From Trueperaceae bacterium (GTDB lineage: Bacteria > Deinococcota > Deinococci > Deinococcales > Trueperaceae), in assembly GCA_007130355.1 (NCBI GenBank), contig SLSQ01000012.1, positions 1 to 15,719 of the forward strand: 15,719 nt of DNA, given 5' to 3'. The notes below the pieces were generated by a model that searched no databases, was not told the origin of the DNA, and saw nothing but the letters and a program-made list of their open reading frames with translations. Below, piece by piece: positions 6,867 to 13,217 of the stretch (position 1 is its first letter; every line of letters begins with the position of its first letter). The position numbers and the translations under genes are program-made.

Positions 6867-8683
6867 GTGCCCAGGATCGCACGCTCGCCGGCCGCGGGAT
6901 CGGCGCCGGCACGCGCCTCGCCGTTCGGGAGCGCGAGCGGGATCGCGCGGGCCGCGCGCTCGAGGGTCAGGTGGTCGTCCGCCAGGTCGTGGTCGTACCA
7001 GCCGGCGCGGCGCAGCACGTCGCGCACCGGCCCCTTCACGCCGGCCAGGTGCAGCCGGACGCCCTGGCGCGCGAGGGCGCGGGCCCGCTCCTCGAGCGTC
7101 TCGACCGCGACGGCGTCGACGTCGGCCACGCCGGTCATGTCGAGCACCACGTGGCGCAGGTCGGGCCGGTCGGCGGCGGCGTCCTCGAGGCGGCGGTCGA
7201 GGAACGCCATGTTCGCGAAGTAGAGGGTGGCGTCCGGCCGGGTCAGGTACGCCTCCGGCCAGACCACCGCGTGCGGGAAGCGCCGGACGTTGCGGAACAC
7301 GCCCTCCTCCGGCAGCCAGCCGAGCTCGGCGGTGTGGGGCCGGGCGCTGCGGGCGACGAAGACGAGCAGCGAGGTGGCGACGCCGATCAGGATCCCGGTC
7401 TCGATCCCCATCGACAGGGTCGCGACGAAGGTGACGCCCAGCGTGATCGCGTCGATGCGCTTGACGCTCCACAGCCGGCGCGGGGTGGCGAGGTCGACGA
7501 GTCCGGCGACGGCGACCATCACGATCGAGGCGAGGACGGCGTTCGGCAAGTAGCGGAACAGGTCGGTGAGGAAGGCGAGGGCGACGAGGACCAGTCCGGC
7601 GGTGATCAGGCCCGCGAGCTGGGTGCGGGCGCCGGCCTGATCGTTGACGGCGCTGCGGCTGAACCCGCCGGTGACGGGGTAGCCACGGAAGGCGGAGCCG
7701 ACCAGGTTGGCGAGTCCGAGGCCGACCAGTTCGCGGTCGGCGTCGATCTTCTGGCGGTGCCGTGCCGCGAGGGCACGGGCGACCGCGACCGACTCGACGA
7801 AGGCGATGGCGGCGATGGCGACGGCGGCGGGCGCCAGGCCGGCCGCGGCGGCGCCGAGGCCGAGGGAGGGGTCGTGGAGTCCCGCCGGCGGCGCGCCGCC
7901 GCCGAAGCCGGGCAGGGCGAAGCCGGGCAGCCCGGCGGGCACGTCGCCGACGATGGCGACCCCGCGTTCGTGCAGGCCGAACGCCCAGGTGACGACGCTG
8001 GCCGTGACCACCAGCAGGAGCGGGCCCGGGATCCGGCGCGAGATCCGGCGTACGCCCAGCAGCAGCGCGATGCCGGCCAGCCCGATGGCGACGGTCGGAC
8101 CGTGCGCTTCGCCGAAGCGGGTCGCCGCCTCGACGAGCAGCCCGGCGACCGACGCGTCCCGCGCGAGGTCGAACCCGAGCAGGTGCTTGAGCTGGCTGAG
8201 GCCGATCACGAGCGCGGCGGCGCTGGTGAAGCCGCTGACCACGGCGTGCGACAGGAAGGTGGCGAGGTAGCCGGCGCGGGCGAGGCCGAGCGCCAGCTGG
8301 ACGGCGCCGACGAGCGCCATGAGCAGCGCCGCGAGGAGCACGAAGGCGGCGCTGCCCGGTTCCGCGAACGCCGACACCGCGGTCAGCGTCATCAGCGAGA
8401 CGATCGCGACCGGTCCGACGGCCAGCTGGCGCGAGGATCCGAAGGCGGCGTAGACGATCAGCGGGATCGTGGCGGCGTAGAGGCCGGTCACCGGCGGGAG
8501 TCCCGCCAGCAGGGCGTACGCCATCGCCTGCGGCACCAGCATCACCGCGGTGATCAGGCCGGCGTTCAGGTCGTACGGCAGGTCCCGCCGGTCGTAGCGG
8601 CGCAGCACGCCGACCAGCGGGAGCCACCGTTCGATTCCGGAGGGGGCCGCGCCGCCGCCCGTGGGGGGGCGGCCCGTGGTCAT
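6863..8683 (-). CDS. SulP-family anion transporter with STAS domain (second copy)
   Basis: A 606-aa SulP inner-membrane transporter. Motifs: LPYDLNAGLITAVMLVPQ at 35-52, AMAYALLAGLPPVTGLYA at 53-70, LAVGPVAIVSL at 87-97, FVESVAVARALAARH with E297, and GYPVTGGFSRSAVNDQAG at 334-351. The STAS domain (~455-585) contains VVLDMTGVADVDAVAVETL at 512-530. The serine/threonine often found after the 'ID' of this loop is Val here. A ~20-residue flexible tail follows. ATG 8683 overlaps the TGA of the persulfide dioxygenase gene, and its own stop overlaps the carbonic anhydrase start, both as ATGA. Substrate is open: bicarbonate (suggested by the carbonic anhydrase) or sulfite, sulfate or thiosulfate (suggested by the dioxygenase). 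It resembles the classic SulP pattern more closely than the first copy. Confidence 0.93.
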   Translation of the reverse strand: MTTGRPPTGGGAAPSGIERWLPLVGVLRRYDRRDLPYDLNAGLITAVMLVPQAMAYALLAGLPPVTGLYAATIPLIVYAAFGSSRQLAVGPVAIVSLMTLTAVSAFAEPGSAAFVLLAALLMALVGAVQLALGLARAGYLATFLSHAVVSGFTSAAALVIGLSQLKHLLGFDLARDASVAGLLVEAATRFGEAHGPTVAIGLAGIALLLGVRRISRRIPGPLLLVVTASVVTWAFGLHERGVAIVGDVPAGLPGFALPGFGGGAPPAGLHDPSLGLGAAAAGLAPAAVAIAAIAFVESVAVARALAARHRQKIDADRELVGLGLANLVGSAFRGYPVTGGFSRSAVNDQAGARTQLAGLITAGLVLVALAFLTDLFRYLPNAVLASIVMVAVAGLVDLATPRRLWSVKRIDAITLGVTFVATLSMGIETGILIGVATSLLVFVARSARPHTAELGWLPEEGVFRNVRRFPHAVVWPEAYLTRPDATLYFANMAFLDRRLEDAAADRPDLRHVVLDMTGVADVDAVAVETLEERARALARQGVRLHLAGVKGPVRDVLRRAGWYDHDLADDHLTLERAARAIPLALPNGEARAGADPAAGERAILGT

Positions 8684-10086
8684 GCCGGCACGGCGGCGTC
8701 GCGCTCGGCGGACCAGGCGTCGTAGCCTCCGACGAGCTCGCGCACGTCCGGGTGGCCGTGCAGGCGCAGGATCGAGGCGGCCACGGCGCTACGGCCGCCG
8801 CCCTGGCAGTGGGCCACCACCGGCGCGCCCATGGGCACCTCGTCCAGGCGCCAGCGGACCCGTCCGGTGTGGAGCTGCTGCGCGCCCTCGATGTGGCCCG
8901 AGGCGTGCTCGGTCGCGGCGCGCGTGTCCAGGACGTGGAAGCGGTCGCGGGTCGCGGCGAGCTCGGCCGGTCGGACGCGCGGCACCGCGGCCCGTGCGAA
9001 CGGCGCGAGGTCGGTCACGAACCCTTCGAAGCGGTCGCTGCCGGTCCAGGCGAGCTTGTCGCGGAGTTCGGCGGCGTGCTCGGCGTCGGCGGCGAGCACG
9101 ACGATGCCGGCGACGTCCCGTTCGGGGTCGACGGCGTAGCTGGCGTAGGTGGCGAAGTTCTTGCCGCTCGGCACGAAGAGCGCCCCTGCGACGGCGTCCT
9201 CGTGCCACTCGGCGAGGGAGCGGGTGTCGAGGAACAGGATCTCGCCGGCGGCGAGGCGGCGGGCGGTCTCGGCCGGTTCGAGGCGGGTCGGTTCCGGTCG
9301 CTCGCCGAGCAGGTCGGGACCGGCCAGGTTCCAGCGCTTCATCCGACCGAAGTAGGCGGGCGCGTCCGGCTGGCCCTCGAGCAGCATCTCGGTGAAGCGG
9401 GCCTCGTCGCCCTGGGCGACGGCGTCCGACCACCAGGCGGTGCGGCGTTCGTAGCCGACGGTGGTGGCGGGGACCGACCCGAGCGCCTTGCCGCAGGCGG
9501 AGCCGGCGCCGTGGCCGGGCCACACCTGGACGTGGTCGGGCAGGGTCAGGAAGCGGTCGCGCAGGCTGGCGAACAGGCGCGTCGCGCCTTCGAAGCGGGT
9601 GTCCTGGCCGCCGGCCGCCTCGTCGAGCAGGTCGGGGCGTCCGACGTCGCCGACGAAGACGAAGTCGCCGGTGAGGATCATGGCCGGCTCGTCGGTGACG
9701 GCGCCGTCGATGACCAGGAAACTGAGGTGCTCGGGGGTGTGGCCGGGGGTGTGGACCGCCTCGACGCGCACGTTGCCGACCCGGATCGTGTCGCCGTCCT
9801 TCAGCGGGCGGTGCGGGAAGGCGTAGGTCCAGTCGGGGCCGCCCTCGGCGCTCGCCCAGAGGCGGGCTCCGGTACGTTCGGCGAGCTCGCGCGAGCCGGA
9901 GAGGTAATCGGCGTGGACGTGGGTCTCGGTGACGTCGGTGATGCGCAGGCCGGCGGCTTCGGCGGCGCGGAGGTAGACGTCGACGTCGCGTCGGGCGTCG
10001 ACGACGACCGCTTCGCCGCTGGCCTGGCAGCCGATCAGGTAGCTGCCCTGGGCGAGATCTTCGTCGTAGAAGTGCTGTACGTGCAT
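8680..10086 (-). CDS. Persulfide dioxygenase fused to two rhodanese domains (CstB-like)
   Basis: A 468-aa cytoplasmic enzyme. Residues 1-~265 form a metallo-beta-lactamase-fold persulfide dioxygenase (ETHE1-like). THVHADYLSG carries H56, H58 and D60; TPGHTPEH carries H116; TGDFVFVGDVGRPD carries D141; WPGHGAGSACGK carries H192 and C198. Probable Fe(II) ligands by family analogy are H56, H116 and D141. Residues ~270-360 form a rhodanese-like domain with no catalytic Cys. Residues ~370-468 form an active rhodanese with loop C427-QGGGR. This order matches Staphylococcus CstB, which converts low-molecular-weight persulfides to thiosulfate. ATG 10086 is preceded by GGAAGGAG on the minus strand at good spacing, and a longer in-frame start would run through the promoter. 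It leads an operon with SulP and carbonic anhydrase, behind a CsoR/CstR-like operator. No sulfide:quinone oxidoreductase is in the window. Confidence 0.92.
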   Translation of the reverse strand: MHVQHFYDEDLAQGSYLIGCQASGEAVVVDARRDVDVYLRAAEAAGLRITDVTETHVHADYLSGSRELAERTGARLWASAEGGPDWTYAFPHRPLKDGDTIRVGNVRVEAVHTPGHTPEHLSFLVIDGAVTDEPAMILTGDFVFVGDVGRPDLLDEAAGGQDTRFEGATRLFASLRDRFLTLPDHVQVWPGHGAGSACGKALGSVPATTVGYERRTAWWSDAVAQGDEARFTEMLLEGQPDAPAYFGRMKRWNLAGPDLLGERPEPTRLEPAETARRLAAGEILFLDTRSLAEWHEDAVAGALFVPSGKNFATYASYAVDPERDVAGIVVLAADAEHAAELRDKLAWTGSDRFEGFVTDLAPFARAAVPRVRPAELAATRDRFHVLDTRAATEHASGHIEGAQQLHTGRVRWRLDEVPMGAPVVAHCQGGGRSAVAASILRLHGHPDVRELVGGYDAWSAERDAAVPA

Positions 10087-10126
10087 GGGGGCTCCTTCCG
10101 CAGGTTCGTTCCTGCTCACGCCTCCG

Positions 10127-10157
10127 ATCATATACCCCTCGGGGGTATCTGCGTCAA
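10127..10157 (-). promoter_or_regulatory. Sigma70-type promoter of the persulfide dioxygenase operon
   Basis: On the minus strand TTGACG (complement of 10152-10157) is a near-consensus -35. It is followed after 17 nt by TATATG (complement of 10129-10134), or after 19 nt by the better -10 TATGAT (complement of 10127-10132). Transcription would start about 30-35 nt before ATG 10086. The spacer is filled by a palindromic operator, so a bound repressor would block RNA polymerase. Confidence 0.7.
10132..10148. promoter_or_regulatory. CsoR/CstR-like operator palindrome
   Basis: ATACCCC-TCG-GGGGTAT is a perfect inverted repeat with 7-bp arms and a 3-bp centre. Short A/T ends flanking C- and G-tracts are the hallmark of operators bound by CsoR-family repressors (CsoR for copper, CstR for persulfide). 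Its position between the -35 and -10 of a CstB-like gene favours a persulfide-responsive CstR. No regulator gene of this family lies in the window. Confidence 0.75.
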
Positions 10158-10199
10158 CCGGGTCCGGACGGGTACGGCACCACCCGGAGGGCGAGGGTC

Positions 10200-10208
10200 T
10201 GCTACCTT
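10200..10208 (+). promoter_or_regulatory. Extended -10 candidate for fasciclin gene
   Basis: TG-C-TACCTT fits the extended -10 pattern TGnTAnnnT; no -35 is apparent. Transcription would start near 10215, just before the GGAGG at 10216-10220 used by the fasciclin gene. The same TGCTA core recurs before the patatin gene. Confidence 0.4.
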
Positions 10209-10231
10209 GCCCCTCGGAGGAACCGAACCCA

Positions 10232-10771
10232 ATGAACCAACGACCGCTGCGCCACCCGATCCGTGCCATCCTGCTCGCGACCGCGCTCTGGACCGCCGCC
10301 TCGACGGCGTTCGCCCAGGAGCACCCCGACACGATCGCCGACGCGATCCGCGCCGAACCGGCCCTCGCCGAGACCGCGGCCCTCTTCGAAGAGTCCGGCG
10401 TCCTGGACGCCCTCGCCCGAGACGGTCGCTTCACCTTCTTCGCGCCGTCCGACCGCGCCTGGGAGGTCGTCGACGCACGGGTCCTGCGCGACCTGCGCCG
10501 CGACCGCGGCGCGCTCGACGCGATCGTGCGCCACCACCTGATGATCGGCGCCTCGCCCCTGCACGCGTTGCGGCGGCTCGACGCGGTCACCACCTTCGCG
10601 ACCACCCGCCTCCCGATCACCCGTTCCGGCGACGTGGTCCGCATCGGCGGCGTCCGCGTCGCGAACGAGGGCATCGAGACCGGCAACGGCGTCGTCTACG
10701 TCGTGAACCAGGTGCTGGTGCCCGGCGGTCCGTTCATGCTCAAGGACATGCTCGCCGGTCCGGAACGCTGA
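10232..10771 (+). CDS. Secreted single-domain fasciclin (FAS1) protein
   Basis: A 179-aa protein with a Sec signal peptide: basic MNQRPLRHPIR, a hydrophobic core AILLATALWTAAS, and an Ala-Phe-Ala cleavage site before Q29. There is no lipobox Cys, so it is probably released or periplasmic. Residues ~33-170 are one FAS1 domain. The first conserved block is GRFTFFAPSDRAWEVV (65-80) and the second is GNGVVYVVNQVLVP (151-164); the usual Asp before the final VL is Asn. FAS1 domains mediate adhesion or matrix contacts; a specific role is unknown. ATG 10232 is chosen because it starts the signal peptide and follows GGAGG (10216-10220) with a rather long 11-nt spacing. It is divergent from the persulfide dioxygenase operon across a 145-bp region, and a strong hairpin separates it from pckA. 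Confidence 0.9.
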   Translation: MNQRPLRHPIRAILLATALWTAASTAFAQEHPDTIADAIRAEPALAETAALFEESGVLDALARDGRFTFFAPSDRAWEVVDARVLRDLRRDRGALDAIVRHHLMIGASPLHALRRLDAVTTFATTRLPITRSGDVVRIGGVRVANEGIETGNGVVYVVNQVLVPGGPFMLKDMLAGPER

Positions 10772-10774
10772 GCC

Positions 10775-10814
10775 CGGCGGGACGGCGGGTCCGACCCGAC
10801 GCGCCGTCCCGCCG
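10775..10814 (+). terminator. 13-bp perfect hairpin between fasciclin gene and pckA
   Basis: CGGCGGGACGGCG (10775-10787) pairs without mismatch to 10802-10814, leaving a 14-nt loop. A small nested GGGT/ACCC pairing (10787-10790 with 10794-10797) is an alternative at the loop. It starts 4 nt after the fasciclin stop and ends before the pckA Shine-Dalgarno (10822-10827). There is no T-tract, so it may terminate without one, protect the 3' end, or attenuate read-through into pckA. Confidence 0.55.
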
Positions 10815-10832
10815 CCAGGCAGGGAGGAACCC

Positions 10833-12440
10833 ATGCGCCACACCGGCCACTTCCCCAAACCGGACGCGCTCGCGACGTTCGGCGTCGACGACGCAGGCAC
10901 CGTCCACTGGAACCTGACGACCCCCGAGCTGTACGCCCACGCGGTCAAGCGGGACGAGGGACGGATCGTCCACCTCGGCCCCCTGGCCGTCGACACCGGG
11001 CGCTACACCGGCCGCTCGCCCCGGGACCGCTACATCGTCCGCGACGCCCGCAGCGAGGGGACGGTCGACTGGGGCGCGGTGAACCAGGAGATGGCGCCCG
11101 ACCGCTTCGCCGCCGTCAAGCGCGGCCTGCTGAACGCCACCACCGGCCGCGACCTGTTCGTCCAGGAGGTGTTCGTCGGCACGCACGGCGCCTACCGGGT
11201 GCCGGTCCGGGTGATCGCGCAGTACGCCTGGCACGCCCTCTTCGTCCGGAACCTGTTCGTGCGGCCGAACCGCCGCGCCCTCGACGGCTTCGTGCCGGAG
11301 TACACGATCGTCGACCTTCCGGCCTTCAAGGCGGACCCGGACACGATGGGCACGCGCACCGACACGGTCATCGCCATGAACCTGAGCGAGAAGCTGGTCC
11401 TGATCGGCGCGACCGAGTACGCGGGCGAGATGAAGAAGTCGGCGTTCGGAATGATGAACTTCGAACTGCCGGAGCGCGGCGTGATGCCGATGCACTGCAG
11501 CGCGAACGTCGGACCGTCCGACGAGGTCGCGGTGTTCTTCGGCCTCTCCGGAACCGGCAAGACCACCCTCTCCGCGAACCCCGACCGGACCCTGCTCGGC
11601 GACGACGAGCACGGTTGGTCGGACGAGGGGGTGTTCAACTTCGAGGGCGGCTGCTACGCCAAGATCGAGAACCTCTCCGCTCAGGCCGAGCCCGAGATCT
11701 TCGCGACCACTCGCCGCTTCGGCACCGTGCTCGAGAACGTGGCCGTCGACCCGGAGACGATGCGCGTCAACCTCAACGACACCAGCAAGACCCAGAACAC
11801 GCGCGCCGCCTACCCGATCAGCCACATCCCGAACGCCAGCTCGACCGGCGTCGCCGGCCACCCGAGCGACGTCGTCTTCCTCACCGCCGACGCCTTCGGG
11901 GTCCTCCCCCCGATCTCGAAGCTGACGCCGGAACAGGTCGAGTACTACTTCCTGAGCGGCTATACCGCCAAGATCGCCGGCACCGAGCGGGGGATCACCG
12001 AGCCGGAGGCGACGTTCAGCGCCTGCTTCGGCGCTCCGTTCATGCCGCGCCGGCCGGCCGAGTACGCCCGCCTGCTCGCCCGCAAGCTGCGCGAGCACGG
12101 GGCGCAGGGCTGGCTCGTGAACACCGGCTGGACCGGCGGACCGCACGGCGTCGGCCGTCGGATGTCGATCGCGCACACCCGCGCGATGCTCGACGCGGCG
12201 TTGGCGCACCGGCTCGACGACGTCCCGACGCGCGAGGACGGCGCCTTCGGCCTGCACGTGCCGACCACCTGTCCCGACGTGCCCGACGCGATCCTGGTGC
12301 CGCGCGACACCTGGAGCGATCCCGAGGCCTACGACCGTCAAGCGGCGGCGCTCGCCGGCATGTTCCACGACAACTTCCGACGCTTCGAGGCCGACGTCTC
12401 CGAAGCGGTCCGCGATGCCGGCCCCCCCGCCGGGCGCTGA
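10833..12440 (+). CDS. pckA: Phosphoenolpyruvate carboxykinase (ATP)
   Basis: A 535-aa ATP-dependent PEP carboxykinase that converts oxaloacetate + ATP to PEP + CO2 + ADP, the entry to gluconeogenesis. The length is typical (~530-540). Motifs in order: YTGRSPRD with substrate-binding R61; YAGEMKKSAF with K202; MPMHCSANVG with H221; P-loop GLSGTGKTT at 237-245 with K243; LLGDDEHGW at 254-262 with D257/D258; and the adenine-side block NTGWTGG near 430-436. K202, H221 and D258 correspond by family alignment to the Mn2+ ligands. ATG 10833 follows GGGAGG (10822-10827) at 5 nt. It suits growth on lactate or other C3/C4 acids, in line with the lutBC genes nearby. The SDR-like gene follows after 12 nt, implying one transcript. 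Confidence 0.97.
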   Translation: MRHTGHFPKPDALATFGVDDAGTVHWNLTTPELYAHAVKRDEGRIVHLGPLAVDTGRYTGRSPRDRYIVRDARSEGTVDWGAVNQEMAPDRFAAVKRGLLNATTGRDLFVQEVFVGTHGAYRVPVRVIAQYAWHALFVRNLFVRPNRRALDGFVPEYTIVDLPAFKADPDTMGTRTDTVIAMNLSEKLVLIGATEYAGEMKKSAFGMMNFELPERGVMPMHCSANVGPSDEVAVFFGLSGTGKTTLSANPDRTLLGDDEHGWSDEGVFNFEGGCYAKIENLSAQAEPEIFATTRRFGTVLENVAVDPETMRVNLNDTSKTQNTRAAYPISHIPNASSTGVAGHPSDVVFLTADAFGVLPPISKLTPEQVEYYFLSGYTAKIAGTERGITEPEATFSACFGAPFMPRRPAEYARLLARKLREHGAQGWLVNTGWTGGPHGVGRRMSIAHTRAMLDAALAHRLDDVPTREDGAFGLHVPTTCPDVPDAILVPRDTWSDPEAYDRQAAALAGMFHDNFRRFEADVSEAVRDAGPPAGR

Positions 12441-12452
12441 AGGCGAGCCACC

Positions 12453-13151
12453 GTGAAGACCCTGAAGGACAAGGCGATCGTGATCACCGGCGCCGGCGGC
12501 GTCATCGCCGGCGAGGTGACGGAGGCGTTGGCCGAAGCCGGCGCCCGCCCGATCCTGGTCGACCGCGACCGGGTCCGGATCGAGGGCCTCGCCGCCTCGT
12601 TCGGTTCGATCGCGATCCAGGAGGACCTGATGAGCGCCGACTCGGCCCGGCGCGCCGCCGACGCCGCGGTCGAGCGGATGGGCCGGGTCGACGGCCTGGT
12701 GCACCTGATCGGCGCGATCGTCCCCGGACGCCTCGACGAGGTCGAGGAGGACGCCTTCGACGCGGCGTTCGACAGCAACGTCCGCACCCTCTTTCACGCC
12801 GTCCGCGCCTTCCTGCCCCACCTGCGGAGGCAGGAGGAGGGCTGGATCGCCTCGATCGGCGCCGCCCAGGCGTTCTACGGCGTCTCGCCCGGCGCCTCGC
12901 TCTTCGCCGCCGCCAAGGGTGCGGCGGCCACCATGCTCCGGTCGCTCGACGCCGAGCTCGAAGGCACCGGCGTCGGCGTCTCGATCATTACGCCCCTGGC
13001 GCCGGTCGACACCGGTGCCGCCCGCCGCGCGTTGCGGGCCGAGACGGGCGCATGGATCTCCCCCGCCGCGGTCGCGCGCGCCTTCCGCGCCGCCGCCCGC
13101 AGCGGCCACGGCGGGCGCCTGCTCGAGGTCCCGGTCCACCCGCCGCGCTGA
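12453..13151 (+). CDS. Short-chain dehydrogenase/reductase-family protein, catalytic Tyr replaced
   Basis: A 232-aa Rossmann-fold SDR homologue, slightly short for classical SDRs (~250). The nucleotide-binding glycine motif is TGAGGVIAG (12-20), with V17 and I18 in place of the usual GIG pattern. An acidic residue, D37, at the end of the second strand (ILVDRD) suggests NAD(H) preference. The NNAG block is replaced by HLIGA (84-88). N109 and S134 of the catalytic tetrad are present. The YxxxK motif reads F151-AAA-K155, because codon 12903-12905 is TTC rather than TAC. It may therefore bind cofactor without ordinary oxidoreductase activity. The start is GTG 12453, 12 nt after the pckA stop, with only a weak AGGCGAG upstream. 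The substrate is not recognisable. Co-expression with pckA is likely. Confidence 0.85.
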   Translation: MKTLKDKAIVITGAGGVIAGEVTEALAEAGARPILVDRDRVRIEGLAASFGSIAIQEDLMSADSARRAADAAVERMGRVDGLVHLIGAIVPGRLDEVEEDAFDAAFDSNVRTLFHAVRAFLPHLRRQEEGWIASIGAAQAFYGVSPGASLFAAAKGAAATMLRSLDAELEGTGVGVSIITPLAPVDTGAARRALRAETGAWISPAAVARAFRAAARSGHGGRLLEVPVHPPR

Positions 13152-13159
13152 ACGCCGGG

Positions 13160-13168
13160 TGCTAGCAT
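13160..13168 (+). promoter_or_regulatory. Extended -10 candidate for patatin gene
   Basis: TG-C-TAGCAT is a good extended -10 in the 66-bp gap between the SDR stop and the patatin start, with no clear -35. Transcription would begin near 13175, giving a ~43-nt leader. Confidence 0.45.
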
Positions 13169-13187
13169 CGCGGGACGCACGCCCGCG
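13169..13187. repeat. Small inverted repeat at the patatin transcription start
   Basis: CGCGGG (13169-13174) and CCCGCG (13182-13187) flank a 7-nt loop, immediately downstream of the proposed -10. It could be an operator or a leader hairpin. In DNA this GC-rich a 6-bp repeat may also be chance. Confidence 0.3.
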
Positions 13188-13208
13188 TACGCGCCCACCG
13201 CCGTGCAC

Positions 13209-13213
13209 GGAGG
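13209..13213 (+). promoter_or_regulatory. Shine-Dalgarno GGAGG fixing the patatin start
   Basis: GGAGG lies 4 nt before ATG 13218, while the in-frame GTG 13203 lies upstream of it with no Shine-Dalgarno of its own. This favours ATG 13218, although the spacing is short. Confidence 0.6.
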
Positions 13214-13217
13214 TCCG

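Noticed and set aside
6867..8627. N-terminal extension of carbonic anhydrase through the upstream SulP gene (803-codon frame)
   Set aside because: The first ~590 codons are an out-of-frame Arg/Gly/Pro-rich shadow of SulP. The anhydrase family N-terminus begins at ATG 6866 with an ATGA overlap.
6857..8725. Plus-strand open frame of 622 codons
   Set aside because: It is antisense to the second SulP gene and has no recognisable domain; the SulP reading has full family motifs.
10162..10169. GTCCGGAC palindrome near the sulfur operon promoter
   Set aside because: An 8-bp palindrome is expected by chance in DNA this GC-rich, and it does not overlap the core promoter elements.
10087..10686. N-terminal extension of the persulfide dioxygenase to 10686
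   Set aside because: It would run through the promoter, the operator and the antisense of the fasciclin gene. ATG 10086 has a good Shine-Dalgarno and matches the family N-terminus.
10740..13208. Minus-strand open frame of 822 codons
   Set aside because: It is antisense to pckA and the SDR gene, whose products are clearly recognisable; the antisense translation has no motifs.
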